Assembly: GCA_012510695.1 (NCBI GenBank)
Contig: JAAZHN010000012.1
Span: 1-10,414 of the forward strand
Direction: 5' to 3'
Source: Mollicutes bacterium
GTDB taxonomy: Bacteria; Bacillota_I; Bacilli_A; RF39; UBA660
Length of the DNA: 10,414 nt
Below, piece by piece: positions 1 to 5,800 of this stretch. Position numbers and translations under genes: made by a program. The notes below the pieces were generated by a model. It was given only the letters and a program-made list of their open reading frames with translations, did no database searches and was not told where the DNA came from. Each line of letters begins with the position of its first letter. Positions within the stretch are counted from its first letter, which is position 1.

Positions 1-189
1 CAATAACATTTAGTTCTCCAAATGATGTTACACAAATATAGTTTTGTTCTTTTAAATGTTTTTTAAACTCCGCAACATGAAGAGCTCTTGTAGCGGTCCA
101 TACGATTAATCCGACGATTAACCCTGTCAAAATGTAATTTTTTATGTTTTCTTTTTTATCTTTTAATATAAAATTGTGCTATAGTCCAT
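1..189 (-). pseudogene. N-terminal part of a membrane protein, apparently frameshifted, running off the window
   Basis: Reading leftward, one frame is open from 178 to the window edge (59 codons). It encodes a basic stretch (KDKKENIKN), a hydrophobic helix (YILTGLIVGLIVW) and a soluble-looking continuation (FKKHLKEQNYICV). No ATG, GTG or TTG starts it before the helix; the only in-frame candidate is TTG at 130-128, inside the hydrophobic segment and without a Shine-Dalgarno sequence. An ATG at 189-187, preceded by AGGA, opens the neighbouring frame as MDYSTILY and then stops. One extra T in the T4 run (plus positions 170-173) would join that start to the membrane frame. I therefore read it as a gene with a 1-nt frameshift near its start, or one with a non-standard start. 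The family is not recognised. Most of the gene lies outside the window. Confidence 0.4.
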
Positions 190-205
190 AGTTCCTAGTG
201 TCGGC

Positions 206-249
206 AAAAGAAAACTCGCTTTTCCCTTTATTTCATGGGAATGCGAGTT
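206..249 (-). terminator. Rho-independent terminator after the SEC-C remnant
   Basis: On the minus strand the arms AACTCGC (249-243) and GCGAGTT (219-213) pair, and TTCCC with GGGAA extend the stem across a small internal loop. The apical loop is about 10 nt, and the run TTTTCTTTT follows. It begins at the stop codon of the SEC-C reading frame, which supports that frame having once been an expressed gene. Confidence 0.75.
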
Positions 250-360
250 ATTTACCACAACATTGTTTATATTTTTTACCACTGCCACATGGATAAAAAA
301 TTTGTTCTGTTTGGCTCCACTTGGCTTCACAAAAGCCTTATTTTTCTTGCTGTTTTTCAT
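248..360 (-). pseudogene. Small SEC-C (zinc-binding) motif protein, apparent +1 T frameshift
   Basis: One minus-strand frame (337 to the TAA at 250-248) ends in YPCGSGKKYKQCCGK, an unmistakable SEC-C motif of the type at the C-terminus of SecA and in many small proteins. That frame has no start codon. The ATG at 360 opens a second frame (MKNSKKNKAFVKPSGAKQNK) that is basic and natural-looking but misses the motif. Adding one T to the T6 run (plus positions 295-300) joins the two into a coherent 37-residue peptide that stops at the terminator. The first metal cysteine of the usual CPCGSG is Tyr here, so metal binding may be weakened. Alternatives are a true pseudogene, slippage on the T6 run, or a base-calling error. 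No strong Shine-Dalgarno sequence precedes the ATG. Confidence 0.6.
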
Positions 361-390
361 TTGGCTTCACGCTATTTAACTTGGCTTCTA
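311..390 (-). repeat. Four GTGAAGCCAA-like decamers
   Basis: On the plus strand TTGGCTTCAC occurs exactly at 321-330 and 361-370, with one-mismatch TTGGCTCCAC at 311-320 and two-mismatch TTGGCTTCTA at 381-390. Start-to-start distances are 10, 40 and 20 bp. Part of the array lies inside the SEC-C remnant, where it encodes VKPS- and VKPN-like peptides in two frames, so a diverged 40-bp duplication is one explanation. Confidence 0.5.
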
Positions 391-397
391 TGGTAAA

Positions 398-421
398 CTG
401 TATCTAAAACTGTATCTAAAA
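398..421. repeat. Perfect 12-bp tandem duplication
   Basis: CTGTATCTAAAA is present twice in direct succession (398-409 and 410-421), upstream of the SEC-C remnant and downstream of the nrdG terminator. It lies in non-coding sequence. No insertion-sequence ends or other mobile-element features accompany it. Confidence 0.85.
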
Positions 422-454
422 TCAGGTTATTGCAATTTTTTGCAGTTTTATTAC

Positions 455-485
455 AAAAAAAAACAAGCCCCATAACAGGACTTGT
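455..485 (-). terminator. Rho-independent terminator of the nrdD-nrdG operon
   Basis: Seven nucleotides after the fusion gene's TAG, minus-strand arms ACAAGTCC (485-478) and GGGCTTGT (470-463) form an 8-bp stem with one G-U pair and a 7-nt loop. Nine further Ts follow. The position and T-tract make this a clear intrinsic terminator. Confidence 0.88.
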
Positions 486-491
486 AAGATA

Positions 492-1748
492 CTAATTTTG
501 TTTTGTAAATGTAGATCTGCTAAGATCCAAATATTGACCAGATTTTAAACTAATACTTGCTCTTCCGTTAAAATTATCATTTTTTATTATATCATTGTTA
601 CTTACTGGTCCAGACATTATTGCATAATAACCACGGCCACCAATGCTTTCCAATATATATTGTCCTGGCTCTATATCAGCACCAACTTTATAATATCCTC
701 CTTGATTATAATCTGTTTGATTATTTAATATTTCATATATTTGTTTTGCACCTGTAACATTTAACCTTTCAAATGCACTAACACTAATAAGTACACCTTT
801 AGTTTTCAAATTACCAACGCCATGAACTTTTACATAACCAAAACTATCAAAATTTTCATTATCAACAATATTACCTGCTGCATCTTCTTCTGAATAATAT
901 GAACCGCTTCCATCAAATTTTACAAAAGCATACTCTCCAGGTGTTATATCTCCTTTTATATAGCTGCCTGTATCATAAGCCAAACCTTCATTAATTAATT
1001 CTGATATACTAACAATCATTTTTTCAGACTCAGTTAATTCTCTAGGTTTTTGTTCTTGATTTGAACTGTTATTAGTGTTTGTTCCTGAATTCGAATTATT
1101 ATTGCCTGTATTAGTATTATTTGATTCGCCCCCACAACCAGTTAAAACTAAAGAAAAAACTAATAATAAGATAACTAATGCATTTGTATTTCTTTTAACA
1201 ATTCTTTCTTTTCTTACTGATTTAGGTTTTTTGTATTTAGGAATTAAAAATGGTTCATTATTTTTTAATGATTTTCGAACATCAAGTACTCTTTGGTTCG
1301 CTGAACCTTTAAATTGTAAATCTAGACTCTTTTCTTCTAATATAAATTTTCCATCAATTAGAACATCAATATTTTTTAATATTTCTAAATATATTGGTTC
1401 AGTTTCACTCATATCGATTAATTGTTCAAAAGTGAAACCAGAGTATACCCAAATATTTAATTTTTTGGCCTTTATATGTTTGGTTAATTCAAGTAATGCT
1501 TCAGGTTGAGCCATTGGTTCGCCACCTGAAAATGTTACTCCATCTTGAACATCTAAATTGTCAAGTTCTTCTTTTATTTTAGTTAAAGAGACTTTTTTTC
1601 CTGTTTTAAAATCCCATGATTCAGGGTTGTGACATCCTGGGCAATGATGAGGACAACCTTGAAACCAGATAACAGTTCTTAGACCTTCTCCATCGACAAT
1701 ACTATCTTTTTGAATTGGTCCAGAAAGTCTTACAAATTTTTCTTTCAT
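492..1748 (-). CDS. nrdG: NrdG activase fused in frame to a lipoprotein-like C-terminal half
   Basis: Residues 1-170 are a complete NrdG, the radical-SAM enzyme that uses a [4Fe-4S] cluster and S-adenosylmethionine to create the glycyl radical on NrdD. Cluster cysteines are C32, C36 and C39 in GCPHHCPGCH; GGEP is at 75-78, and the typical NrdG ending GSANQRVLDVRKSL at 148-161. The frame then continues through a basic stretch (171-186), a short hydrophobic segment (190-203), the lipobox LTGC with Cys205, an Asn/Ser/Gly linker (206-232) and two related repeats (about 262-330 and 352-413; D-I-x-PG-x-Y near the start, N-x-NF near the middle). NrdG proteins are usually about 150-180 residues, so 418 is far too long. 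No in-frame ATG, GTG or TTG lies near the signal-like segment. The ATG overlaps the nrdD stop (ATGA), implying translational coupling. NrdG identity is certain; whether the fusion is one protein is open. Confidence 0.9.
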   Translation of the reverse strand: MKEKFVRLSGPIQKDSIVDGEGLRTVIWFQGCPHHCPGCHNPESWDFKTGKKVSLTKIKEELDNLDVQDGVTFSGGEPMAQPEALLELTKHIKAKKLNIWVYSGFTFEQLIDMSETEPIYLEILKNIDVLIDGKFILEEKSLDLQFKGSANQRVLDVRKSLKNNEPFLIPKYKKPKSVRKERIVKRNTNALVILLLVFSLVLTGCGGESNNTNTGNNNSNSGTNTNNSSNQEQKPRELTESEKMIVSISELINEGLAYDTGSYIKGDITPGEYAFVKFDGSGSYYSEEDAAGNIVDNENFDSFGYVKVHGVGNLKTKGVLISVSAFERLNVTGAKQIYEILNNQTDYNQGGYYKVGADIEPGQYILESIGGRGYYAIMSGPVSNNDIIKNDNFNGRASISLKSGQYLDLSRSTFTKQN

Positions 1749-4093
1749 GCTCGGTGTTTAACTCTGTCGTGCTCTTCAGCTTTTTTACCGTTGTTAAATC
1801 TATCAACAGTACCGACTAAATACCCAGTAATTCTTCTAATTCTATCAAAAGGAACTCCGTCTTCTTCTTTTCTTCCACATCCTGGACATTGATCATTAAT
1901 AACTCCGACAAATCCACATACTGGATCACGATCAACTGGATGGTTAATAGCTCCATAACCAATGCCATTCTCTTTCATTATTCTAACAACTTTTACGAAT
2001 GCATCAACATTATCTGTTGGATCTCCATCTAACTCAATATAACTTATGTGACCTGCATTTGTAAGTGCGTGGTATGGTGCTTCAGTTTTAATTTTGTGTT
2101 CAATTGTTGTATCATAATAAACTGGCAAATGGAATGAATTTGTATAGTATTCACGATCAGTTATTTCTGGAATGATTCCATAAATCGATTTATCGATCGC
2201 TGTGAATCTTCCACTTAAACCTTCTGCTGGAGTTGCGATTAAAGTATAGTTCATATTTGCTGCTTTTGCATATTTATCACACTGCTTACGCATAAAACCA
2301 ATTATTTCTAATCCTAACTCTTGAGCCTTCTTTGATTCTCCGTGATGTTTACCCATTAGTGCTTTTAAGGTTTCTGCTAAGCCAATGAAACCAAATGTTA
2401 ATGTTCCATGACCAATTACTTTTCTTACCTTATCCCTTGGTTTTAATTTTGCAGAGTCCATCCAAATACCTTGACCCATTAAGAATGGAAAATTAACAAC
2501 TCTTTTATTTGCTTGGATTTCAAATCTTTCATCTAACTGAGCTTTAACAAGATCCATAAGTTCTTCTAGTTCTTTATAGAAGCCTTTCATATCTGCTTCT
2601 TTTCTTTCTTTATCAATTATTCCATATTTAATACCTAATCTAACAAGATTAATTGAAGTAAATGAAAGATTTCCTCTTCCTGGTGTAATTCCTTTTTCTG
2701 GATCATAATTATTTGCTAGAACCCTTGTTCTGCATCCCATATAGGCTACTTCTGTTTTATAATTTCCTTCTTCATATGTTGCTAAGTTGTATGGAGCATC
2801 AATAAATGAGAAGTTAGGAAATAATCTTTTTGCTGAAACTCGGCAAGCAAGCTCAAATAAATCATAGTTTATATCTGTTTTATTATAGTTAATTCCCTCT
2901 TTAATTTTGAAAATTGAGATTGGAAATATTGGTGTTTCGCCTTTACCTAATCCATCCTCAGTTGCGAGTAAGATGTTTTTTGTAACCATTCTTCCTTCTG
3001 GCGTTGTATCAGTTCCTAAGTTAATAGAACTAAATGGAACTTGAGCACCAGCACGGCTGTGCATTGTATTTAAATTATGAATGAATGCCTCCATTGCTTG
3101 ATAAGTTGCACGGTTGGTTTTTTGCAAAGCTTTTTCATATGCACTTCTAAAAATTTTAATAACTTGAAGTGATTCTTTAGCATATTTATCTAACTCTGAT
3201 ACGTCAAAATCAATACTTGTAATTTTAGTAATATCTTTTTCAATTTGATTAAAGTTTATAAATGATAAGAAGCCTTCAACATCTAGAAAATCATAGGTTA
3301 ATTGTTTAAATTCTTTTTTAAATGTTTTTAATACTCCAGGCGCCATAAAAACATCAAACGCGGGGATACTTTGTCCACCATGTTGATCATTTTGGTTAGC
3401 TTGAATAGCAATGGCGGCTAAAGAAGCATAACTCATGATACTTTTTGGCTCTCTTAGAAAACCATGTCCTGTTGAAAAACCGTTTTTAAATAAATCATTT
3501 AAGTCAATTTGACAACAAGTAGTAGTTCCCATAGGTAAGAAATCCATATCATGAATATGAATTCTACCTTCATCATGGGCATCTGAAAATCTTTTATCAA
3601 TTAAATATGCTTTAGCAAATTCTTTAGATATTGTACTACCAAATTGAAGCATAGTACCCATTGATGAATTACCATCAATATTCGCATTTTCTCGTTTGCT
3701 ATCCGCTTCTGACGATTCTTTTAAACTTAATTGTTCAATTGCTTTAATTAGTTTGCTTTGTCTTGATGAAAATAACTCTCTTGATGCAGTTCTTCGTTCA
3801 CGGTATGCCGCAAATGATTTATGAACATCGACATAACCATTTTTTTGTAATGTTTCTTCAATTATTTCTTGAATTTCTTCAATTAATATTTCTTTTTTAT
3901 CCGCATAATCTTTTTGAATACGATCGATTACATGCAAATAAACTTCATTGACAACTCCGTCAGTGTAGTCTGAATTTTCTATACTATCAAACCCTTTTTT
4001 GATAGCAATAGCGATTTTTCCCCCATTAAATGAGACCTTTTTGCCGTCGCGTTTTACGACAATTAGAGTCTTAAAAAAATTAGATTTGTCCAT
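1745..4093 (-). CDS. nrdD: Anaerobic (class III) ribonucleoside-triphosphate reductase NrdD
   Basis: This oxygen-sensitive enzyme reduces ribonucleoside triphosphates to dNTPs in the cytoplasm with a glycyl radical installed by NrdG, the next gene. The 782 residues begin with an ATP-cone allosteric domain (about 9-100, VVKRDGKKVSF). The catalytic barrel follows, with TTTCCQIDL (190-198) and MGCRTR (452-457), whose Cys454 is the likely thiyl-radical residue. The C-terminus carries RRITGYLVGT, with Gly757 the probable radical glycine, just after a zinc-type region in which three cysteines are visible (C726, C736, C739); a fourth ligand is not obvious. The length fits ATP-cone-containing family members. 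The start is secure: GGGAGGT lies 8 nt before ATG. A promoter is present upstream at 4177-4205. The TGA stop overlaps the nrdG start by 4 nt. Confidence 0.97.
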   Translation of the reverse strand: MDKSNFFKTLIVVKRDGKKVSFNGGKIAIAIKKGFDSIENSDYTDGVVNEVYLHVIDRIQKDYADKKEILIEEIQEIIEETLQKNGYVDVHKSFAAYRERRTASRELFSSRQSKLIKAIEQLSLKESSEADSKRENANIDGNSSMGTMLQFGSTISKEFAKAYLIDKRFSDAHDEGRIHIHDMDFLPMGTTTCCQIDLNDLFKNGFSTGHGFLREPKSIMSYASLAAIAIQANQNDQHGGQSIPAFDVFMAPGVLKTFKKEFKQLTYDFLDVEGFLSFINFNQIEKDITKITSIDFDVSELDKYAKESLQVIKIFRSAYEKALQKTNRATYQAMEAFIHNLNTMHSRAGAQVPFSSINLGTDTTPEGRMVTKNILLATEDGLGKGETPIFPISIFKIKEGINYNKTDINYDLFELACRVSAKRLFPNFSFIDAPYNLATYEEGNYKTEVAYMGCRTRVLANNYDPEKGITPGRGNLSFTSINLVRLGIKYGIIDKERKEADMKGFYKELEELMDLVKAQLDERFEIQANKRVVNFPFLMGQGIWMDSAKLKPRDKVRKVIGHGTLTFGFIGLAETLKALMGKHHGESKKAQELGLEIIGFMRKQCDKYAKAANMNYTLIATPAEGLSGRFTAIDKSIYGIIPEITDREYYTNSFHLPVYYDTTIEHKIKTEAPYHALTNAGHISYIELDGDPTDNVDAFVKVVRIMKENGIGYGAINHPVDRDPVCGFVGVINDQCPGCGRKEEDGVPFDRIRRITGYLVGTVDRFNNGKKAEEHDRVKHRA

Positions 4094-4176
4094 ATCTTTT
4101 TACCTCCCACAGTTTGATATTTTACAACCCTTTTGACTTAAAAAACAGATTTTTTTGTAGCCTTAATTGTATCTTA

Positions 4177-4205
4177 AGTATACCCTTAAAAAATATAAAT
4201 TGCAA
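4177..4205 (-). promoter_or_regulatory. Predicted sigma-A-type promoter of nrdD-nrdG
   Basis: The -35 TTGCAA (4205-4200), a 17-nt spacer and the -10 TATACT (4182-4177) match the consensus at 4/6 and 5/6 positions. The predicted start lies near 4170, giving a leader of about 75 nt before nrdD. Five-base arms TTAAG and CTTAA flank the -10 with a 6-nt gap, which could be an operator. No convincing pair of NrdR boxes was seen. Confidence 0.6.
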
Positions 4206-4230
4206 TATAAAAACCTTCTTTTTTTGATTA

Positions 4231-4521
4231 TTATTTTGCAAATTTAAAAACAATTTCCCCCTCTCCAGAATATAAAAATTTTTCTCGTGCATATCTTGCA
4301 GCATAGTCAGGATCTTCTAATTTTGTAATATCACTTCTTAAGATTTCTTCTGTTGCAAGTAATTTTTTTTGTTTGTCTTTCAGTGATTTTTCTATTCCTT
4401 TATTATGAATAATCCTAGACCAAGATTCGATGGTTGTGACACACAAATAACCCGCTAAAAAGCAGCAAATAACAAAAGAAAATAATATGCGTCTCTTATC
4501 TTTTTTTGTCTTTTTGCGCAT
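4231..4521 (-). CDS. divIC: Septum formation initiator, DivIC/FtsB family
   Basis: This is a small bitopic division protein that in related bacteria forms a complex with FtsL and DivIB/FtsQ at the septum. The 96 residues show a Lys/Arg-rich cytoplasmic N-terminus (1-11), one transmembrane helix (about 12-30), a short probable coiled coil (about 40-67), and the family C-terminal signature LEDPDYAARYAREKFLYSGE (68-87). Length is typical for the family. The ATG at 4521 is supported by AGGTGA just upstream; an ATG five bases earlier is out of frame. The gene has its own promoter, and no clear hairpin terminator separates it from nrdD, so some read-through into nrdD is possible. In Bacillus subtilis divIC lies in the same general chromosomal region as mfd and spoVG. 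Confidence 0.9.
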   Translation of the reverse strand: MRKKTKKDKRRILFSFVICCFLAGYLCVTTIESWSRIIHNKGIEKSLKDKQKKLLATEEILRSDITKLEDPDYAARYAREKFLYSGEGEIVFKFAK

Positions 4522-4548
4522 GTCATCACCTAACTATCTATTATTTTA

Positions 4549-4577
4549 ATTATAGGTTTAATACAACTATTATTCAA
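4549..4577 (-). promoter_or_regulatory. Predicted sigma-A-type promoter of divIC
   Basis: The -35 TTGAAT (4577-4572), a 17-nt spacer and a perfect -10 TATAAT (4554-4549) precede divIC. Transcription would start near 4542, about 20 nt before the ATG. It lies between the spoVG terminator and divIC, as expected for a separate unit. Confidence 0.65.
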
Positions 4578-4620
4578 TTGATAATTAGCTGATTTTACAT
4601 AACTTAACACATTTTTTTGC

Positions 4621-4645
4621 AAAAAAAAACACAAGATTGTGTTTT
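4621..4645 (-). terminator. Rho-independent terminator after spoVG
   Basis: One nucleotide after the spoVG stop, the minus strand reads arms AAAACACA and TGTGTTTT around a 4-nt ATCT loop. The T-run continues past the stem. Part of the stem is A-T pairs that merge with the T-tract, so the exact stem base is uncertain. Confidence 0.8.
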
Positions 4646-4646
4646 C

Positions 4647-4919
4647 TTATTCTTCATTTTCTTCTAGTACTTTATTGTACTCTTCAAAAATGGCTTCTTC
4701 GAATTGTTTTCTTACTTCTGGAGTGATAGGGTGTGCTACGTCTTTATATCCACCAGTCGATGTTTTACGGCTTGGCATAGCAATAAACAGACCATTGTCA
4801 CCTTCGATAATACGAATGTCATGTACTGCAAAAGCATCATCAAGAACAACATTTGCGATCCCTCTTAGACGAGAGTCTGCTTTTTCAGTTTTTCGAACAG
4901 ATACCGATGTAATTTCCAT
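4647..4919 (-). CDS. spoVG: SpoVG family RNA-binding regulatory protein
   Basis: The 90-residue sequence matches SpoVG over its whole length. MEITSVSVRK begins it, followed by the core LDDAFAVHDIRIIEGDNGLF (26-45) and AMPSRKTSTGGYKDVAHPIT (47-66), and it ends in an acidic helix. SpoVG proteins bind RNA (and DNA in some species) and act as post-transcriptional regulators. They occur in many non-sporulating Bacillota, so this gene is not evidence for sporulation. A strong AAGGAGA fixes the start. The gene appears monocistronic, with its own promoter (4957-4985) and terminator (4621-4645). In Bacillus subtilis several genes separate ksgA and spoVG; here they are adjacent. Confidence 0.96.
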   Translation of the reverse strand: MEITSVSVRKTEKADSRLRGIANVVLDDAFAVHDIRIIEGDNGLFIAMPSRKTSTGGYKDVAHPITPEVRKQFEEAIFEEYNKVLEENEE

Positions 4920-4935
4920 AATGTCTCTCCTTCTA

Positions 4936-4950
4936 AAGTTAAATTAACTT
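4936..4950. promoter_or_regulatory. Perfect 15-bp palindrome at the spoVG transcription start
   Basis: AAGTTAA-A-TTAACTT is a perfect inverted repeat with 7-bp arms and a 1-nt centre. Its right edge coincides with the predicted transcription start (about 4950), and it ends just before the Shine-Dalgarno sequence. The centre is too small for a good RNA hairpin without opening some pairs, so a protein-binding operator is at least as likely. No known regulator is assigned. Confidence 0.55.
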
Positions 4951-4956
4951 AACATA

Positions 4957-4985
4957 ATTTTATAATACTTACTAATAAATTGCAA
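4957..4985 (-). promoter_or_regulatory. Predicted sigma-A-type promoter of spoVG
   Basis: The -35 TTGCAA (4985-4980), a 17-nt spacer and the -10 TAAAAT (4962-4957) lie immediately after the ksgA stop codon. The -35 hexamer and spacing are the same as for nrdD. The predicted leader is about 30 nt. Confidence 0.65.
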
Positions 4986-4986
4986 G

Positions 4987-5772
4987 TTATTTACTTATAT
5001 TATTAGCTATCTCAACAAAGATGTTTAAAGGTAACTCTTCGGCTCGAGAATTTAAACTAAAACCATGTTTGGATAATATTTTTTCAATAGTTTTTAAATC
5101 ATACTTTTTAAGGTTATTTTTTATATTTTTTCTTTTGAATTGGAATGACTCTTTTAATACACTTTGAAATGTTTTTTGATCAACACTTTCCTTAGTTTCT
5201 TTACTTTCAAAAAGTAGAACAACACTGTCAACTTTAGGTTTTGGGGTAAAATTTTCTTTGCCAACTGTTAATACTTTGCTTATATTGAAATAATAGTTTA
5301 AGTGAACCGTTATTGAACCATATAATCTCGTACTTGGTTGAGCAGTAAATCTATCACCCACTTCTTTTTGCATCATTAGGAGCATTTGGTGAACAGGAAG
5401 TTTTTCATTTATTATTTTATTTATTATTGGAGTGGTAATGTAATAGGGCAAATTTGAAATTATATATAGTTTTGAATAATCAATGTCTTTTATTGTTTCT
5501 TTTATATTAGCCTTCAGAAAATCTTCATAGTTGATGAAAACTTTTTTTTCTATATATTTTTCTAAAAATGGTTTTAGATCTTCATCTACTTCATATCCAA
5601 TATAAAAAGGATTTTTCTTTAAAATTGCTTCAGTTAAGTCTCCTTGGCCTAAGCCTATTTCAATTACTAAATCATTTTTTTTAATATCAATAAAACCAAC
5701 TATTTTTTCTAATAGTTGTTTGTTTTTAATGAAGTTTTGACCAAATCGTTTTTTTGGTTGATATTTATTCAT
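4987..5772 (-). CDS. rsmA: 16S rRNA (adenine1518/1519-N6)-dimethyltransferase KsgA/RsmA
   Basis: This enzyme uses S-adenosylmethionine to dimethylate two adjacent adenosines in the 3'-terminal hairpin of 16S rRNA late in small-subunit assembly. The 261 residues show the N-terminal KKRFGQNF (7-14), SAM-binding VIEIGLGQG (36-44), an acidic ribose-binding site in YEVDED (60-65) and the catalytic NLPYY (107-111). FTPKPKVDSV (175-184) and a C-terminal helical domain ending RAEELPLNIF (243-252) follow. Length is slightly below the usual 265-295 but nothing essential is missing. The ATG gives the standard N-terminus, yet no Shine-Dalgarno sequence lies before it. The preceding stop is 15 nt upstream within a stem-loop, so translation is probably coupled to the 3D-protein gene. 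Confidence 0.97.
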   Translation of the reverse strand: MNKYQPKKRFGQNFIKNKQLLEKIVGFIDIKKNDLVIEIGLGQGDLTEAILKKNPFYIGYEVDEDLKPFLEKYIEKKVFINYEDFLKANIKETIKDIDYSKLYIISNLPYYITTPIINKIINEKLPVHQMLLMMQKEVGDRFTAQPSTRLYGSITVHLNYYFNISKVLTVGKENFTPKPKVDSVVLLFESKETKESVDQKTFQSVLKESFQFKRKNIKNNLKKYDLKTIEKILSKHGFSLNSRAEELPLNIFVEIANNISK

Positions 5773-5777
5773 AATAT

Positions 5778-5800
5778 AAAAGGCGATTTATTCGCCTCTT
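5778..5800 (-). promoter_or_regulatory. Stem-loop over the 3D-gene stop, just before ksgA
   Basis: On the minus strand AAGAGGCGA (5800-5792) pairs with TCGCCTTTT (5786-5778), a 9-bp stem with one G-U pair, around a 5-nt loop that contains part of the stop codon. Only TTTT at the stem base and ATATT follow, so it is a weak terminator candidate. It could attenuate transcription or set translational coupling to ksgA. The plus-strand copy is followed by T6, but no plus-strand gene is seen. Confidence 0.5.

Noticed and set aside
163..360. A 65-residue minus-strand ORF starting MKNSKKNK
   Set aside because: It reads out of frame through the SEC-C motif and then straight through an intrinsic terminator hairpin; only its first 20 or so codons look coding.
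492..1187. Separate lipoprotein gene with its own start inside the nrdG frame
   Set aside because: There is no in-frame ATG, GTG or TTG and no convincing Shine-Dalgarno sequence near residues 171-190; the ATG within ACAAATGCA is out of frame and TTG at GAATTGTTA soon reaches a stop. It remains possible only with a rare start codon.
1075..1509. A 144-codon plus-strand ORF opposite nrdG
   Set aside because: It is antisense to well-conserved NrdG motifs, has low-complexity hydrophobic content and no ribosome binding site.
4094..4230. NrdR-box pair upstream of nrdD
   Set aside because: NrdR often controls ribonucleotide reductase operons, but I found no pair of 16-bp ACACTATATATAGTGT-like boxes; only a weak TTAAG/CTTAA dyad is present.
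4122..4304. A 60-codon minus-strand ORF overlapping the end of divIC
   Set aside because: It is an out-of-frame shadow of the conserved DivIC C-terminus that runs through the nrdD promoter.
4639..4947. A 102-codon plus-strand ORF opposite spoVG
   Set aside because: It covers the antisense of a full-length SpoVG and crosses its terminator and leader; no family is recognisable.
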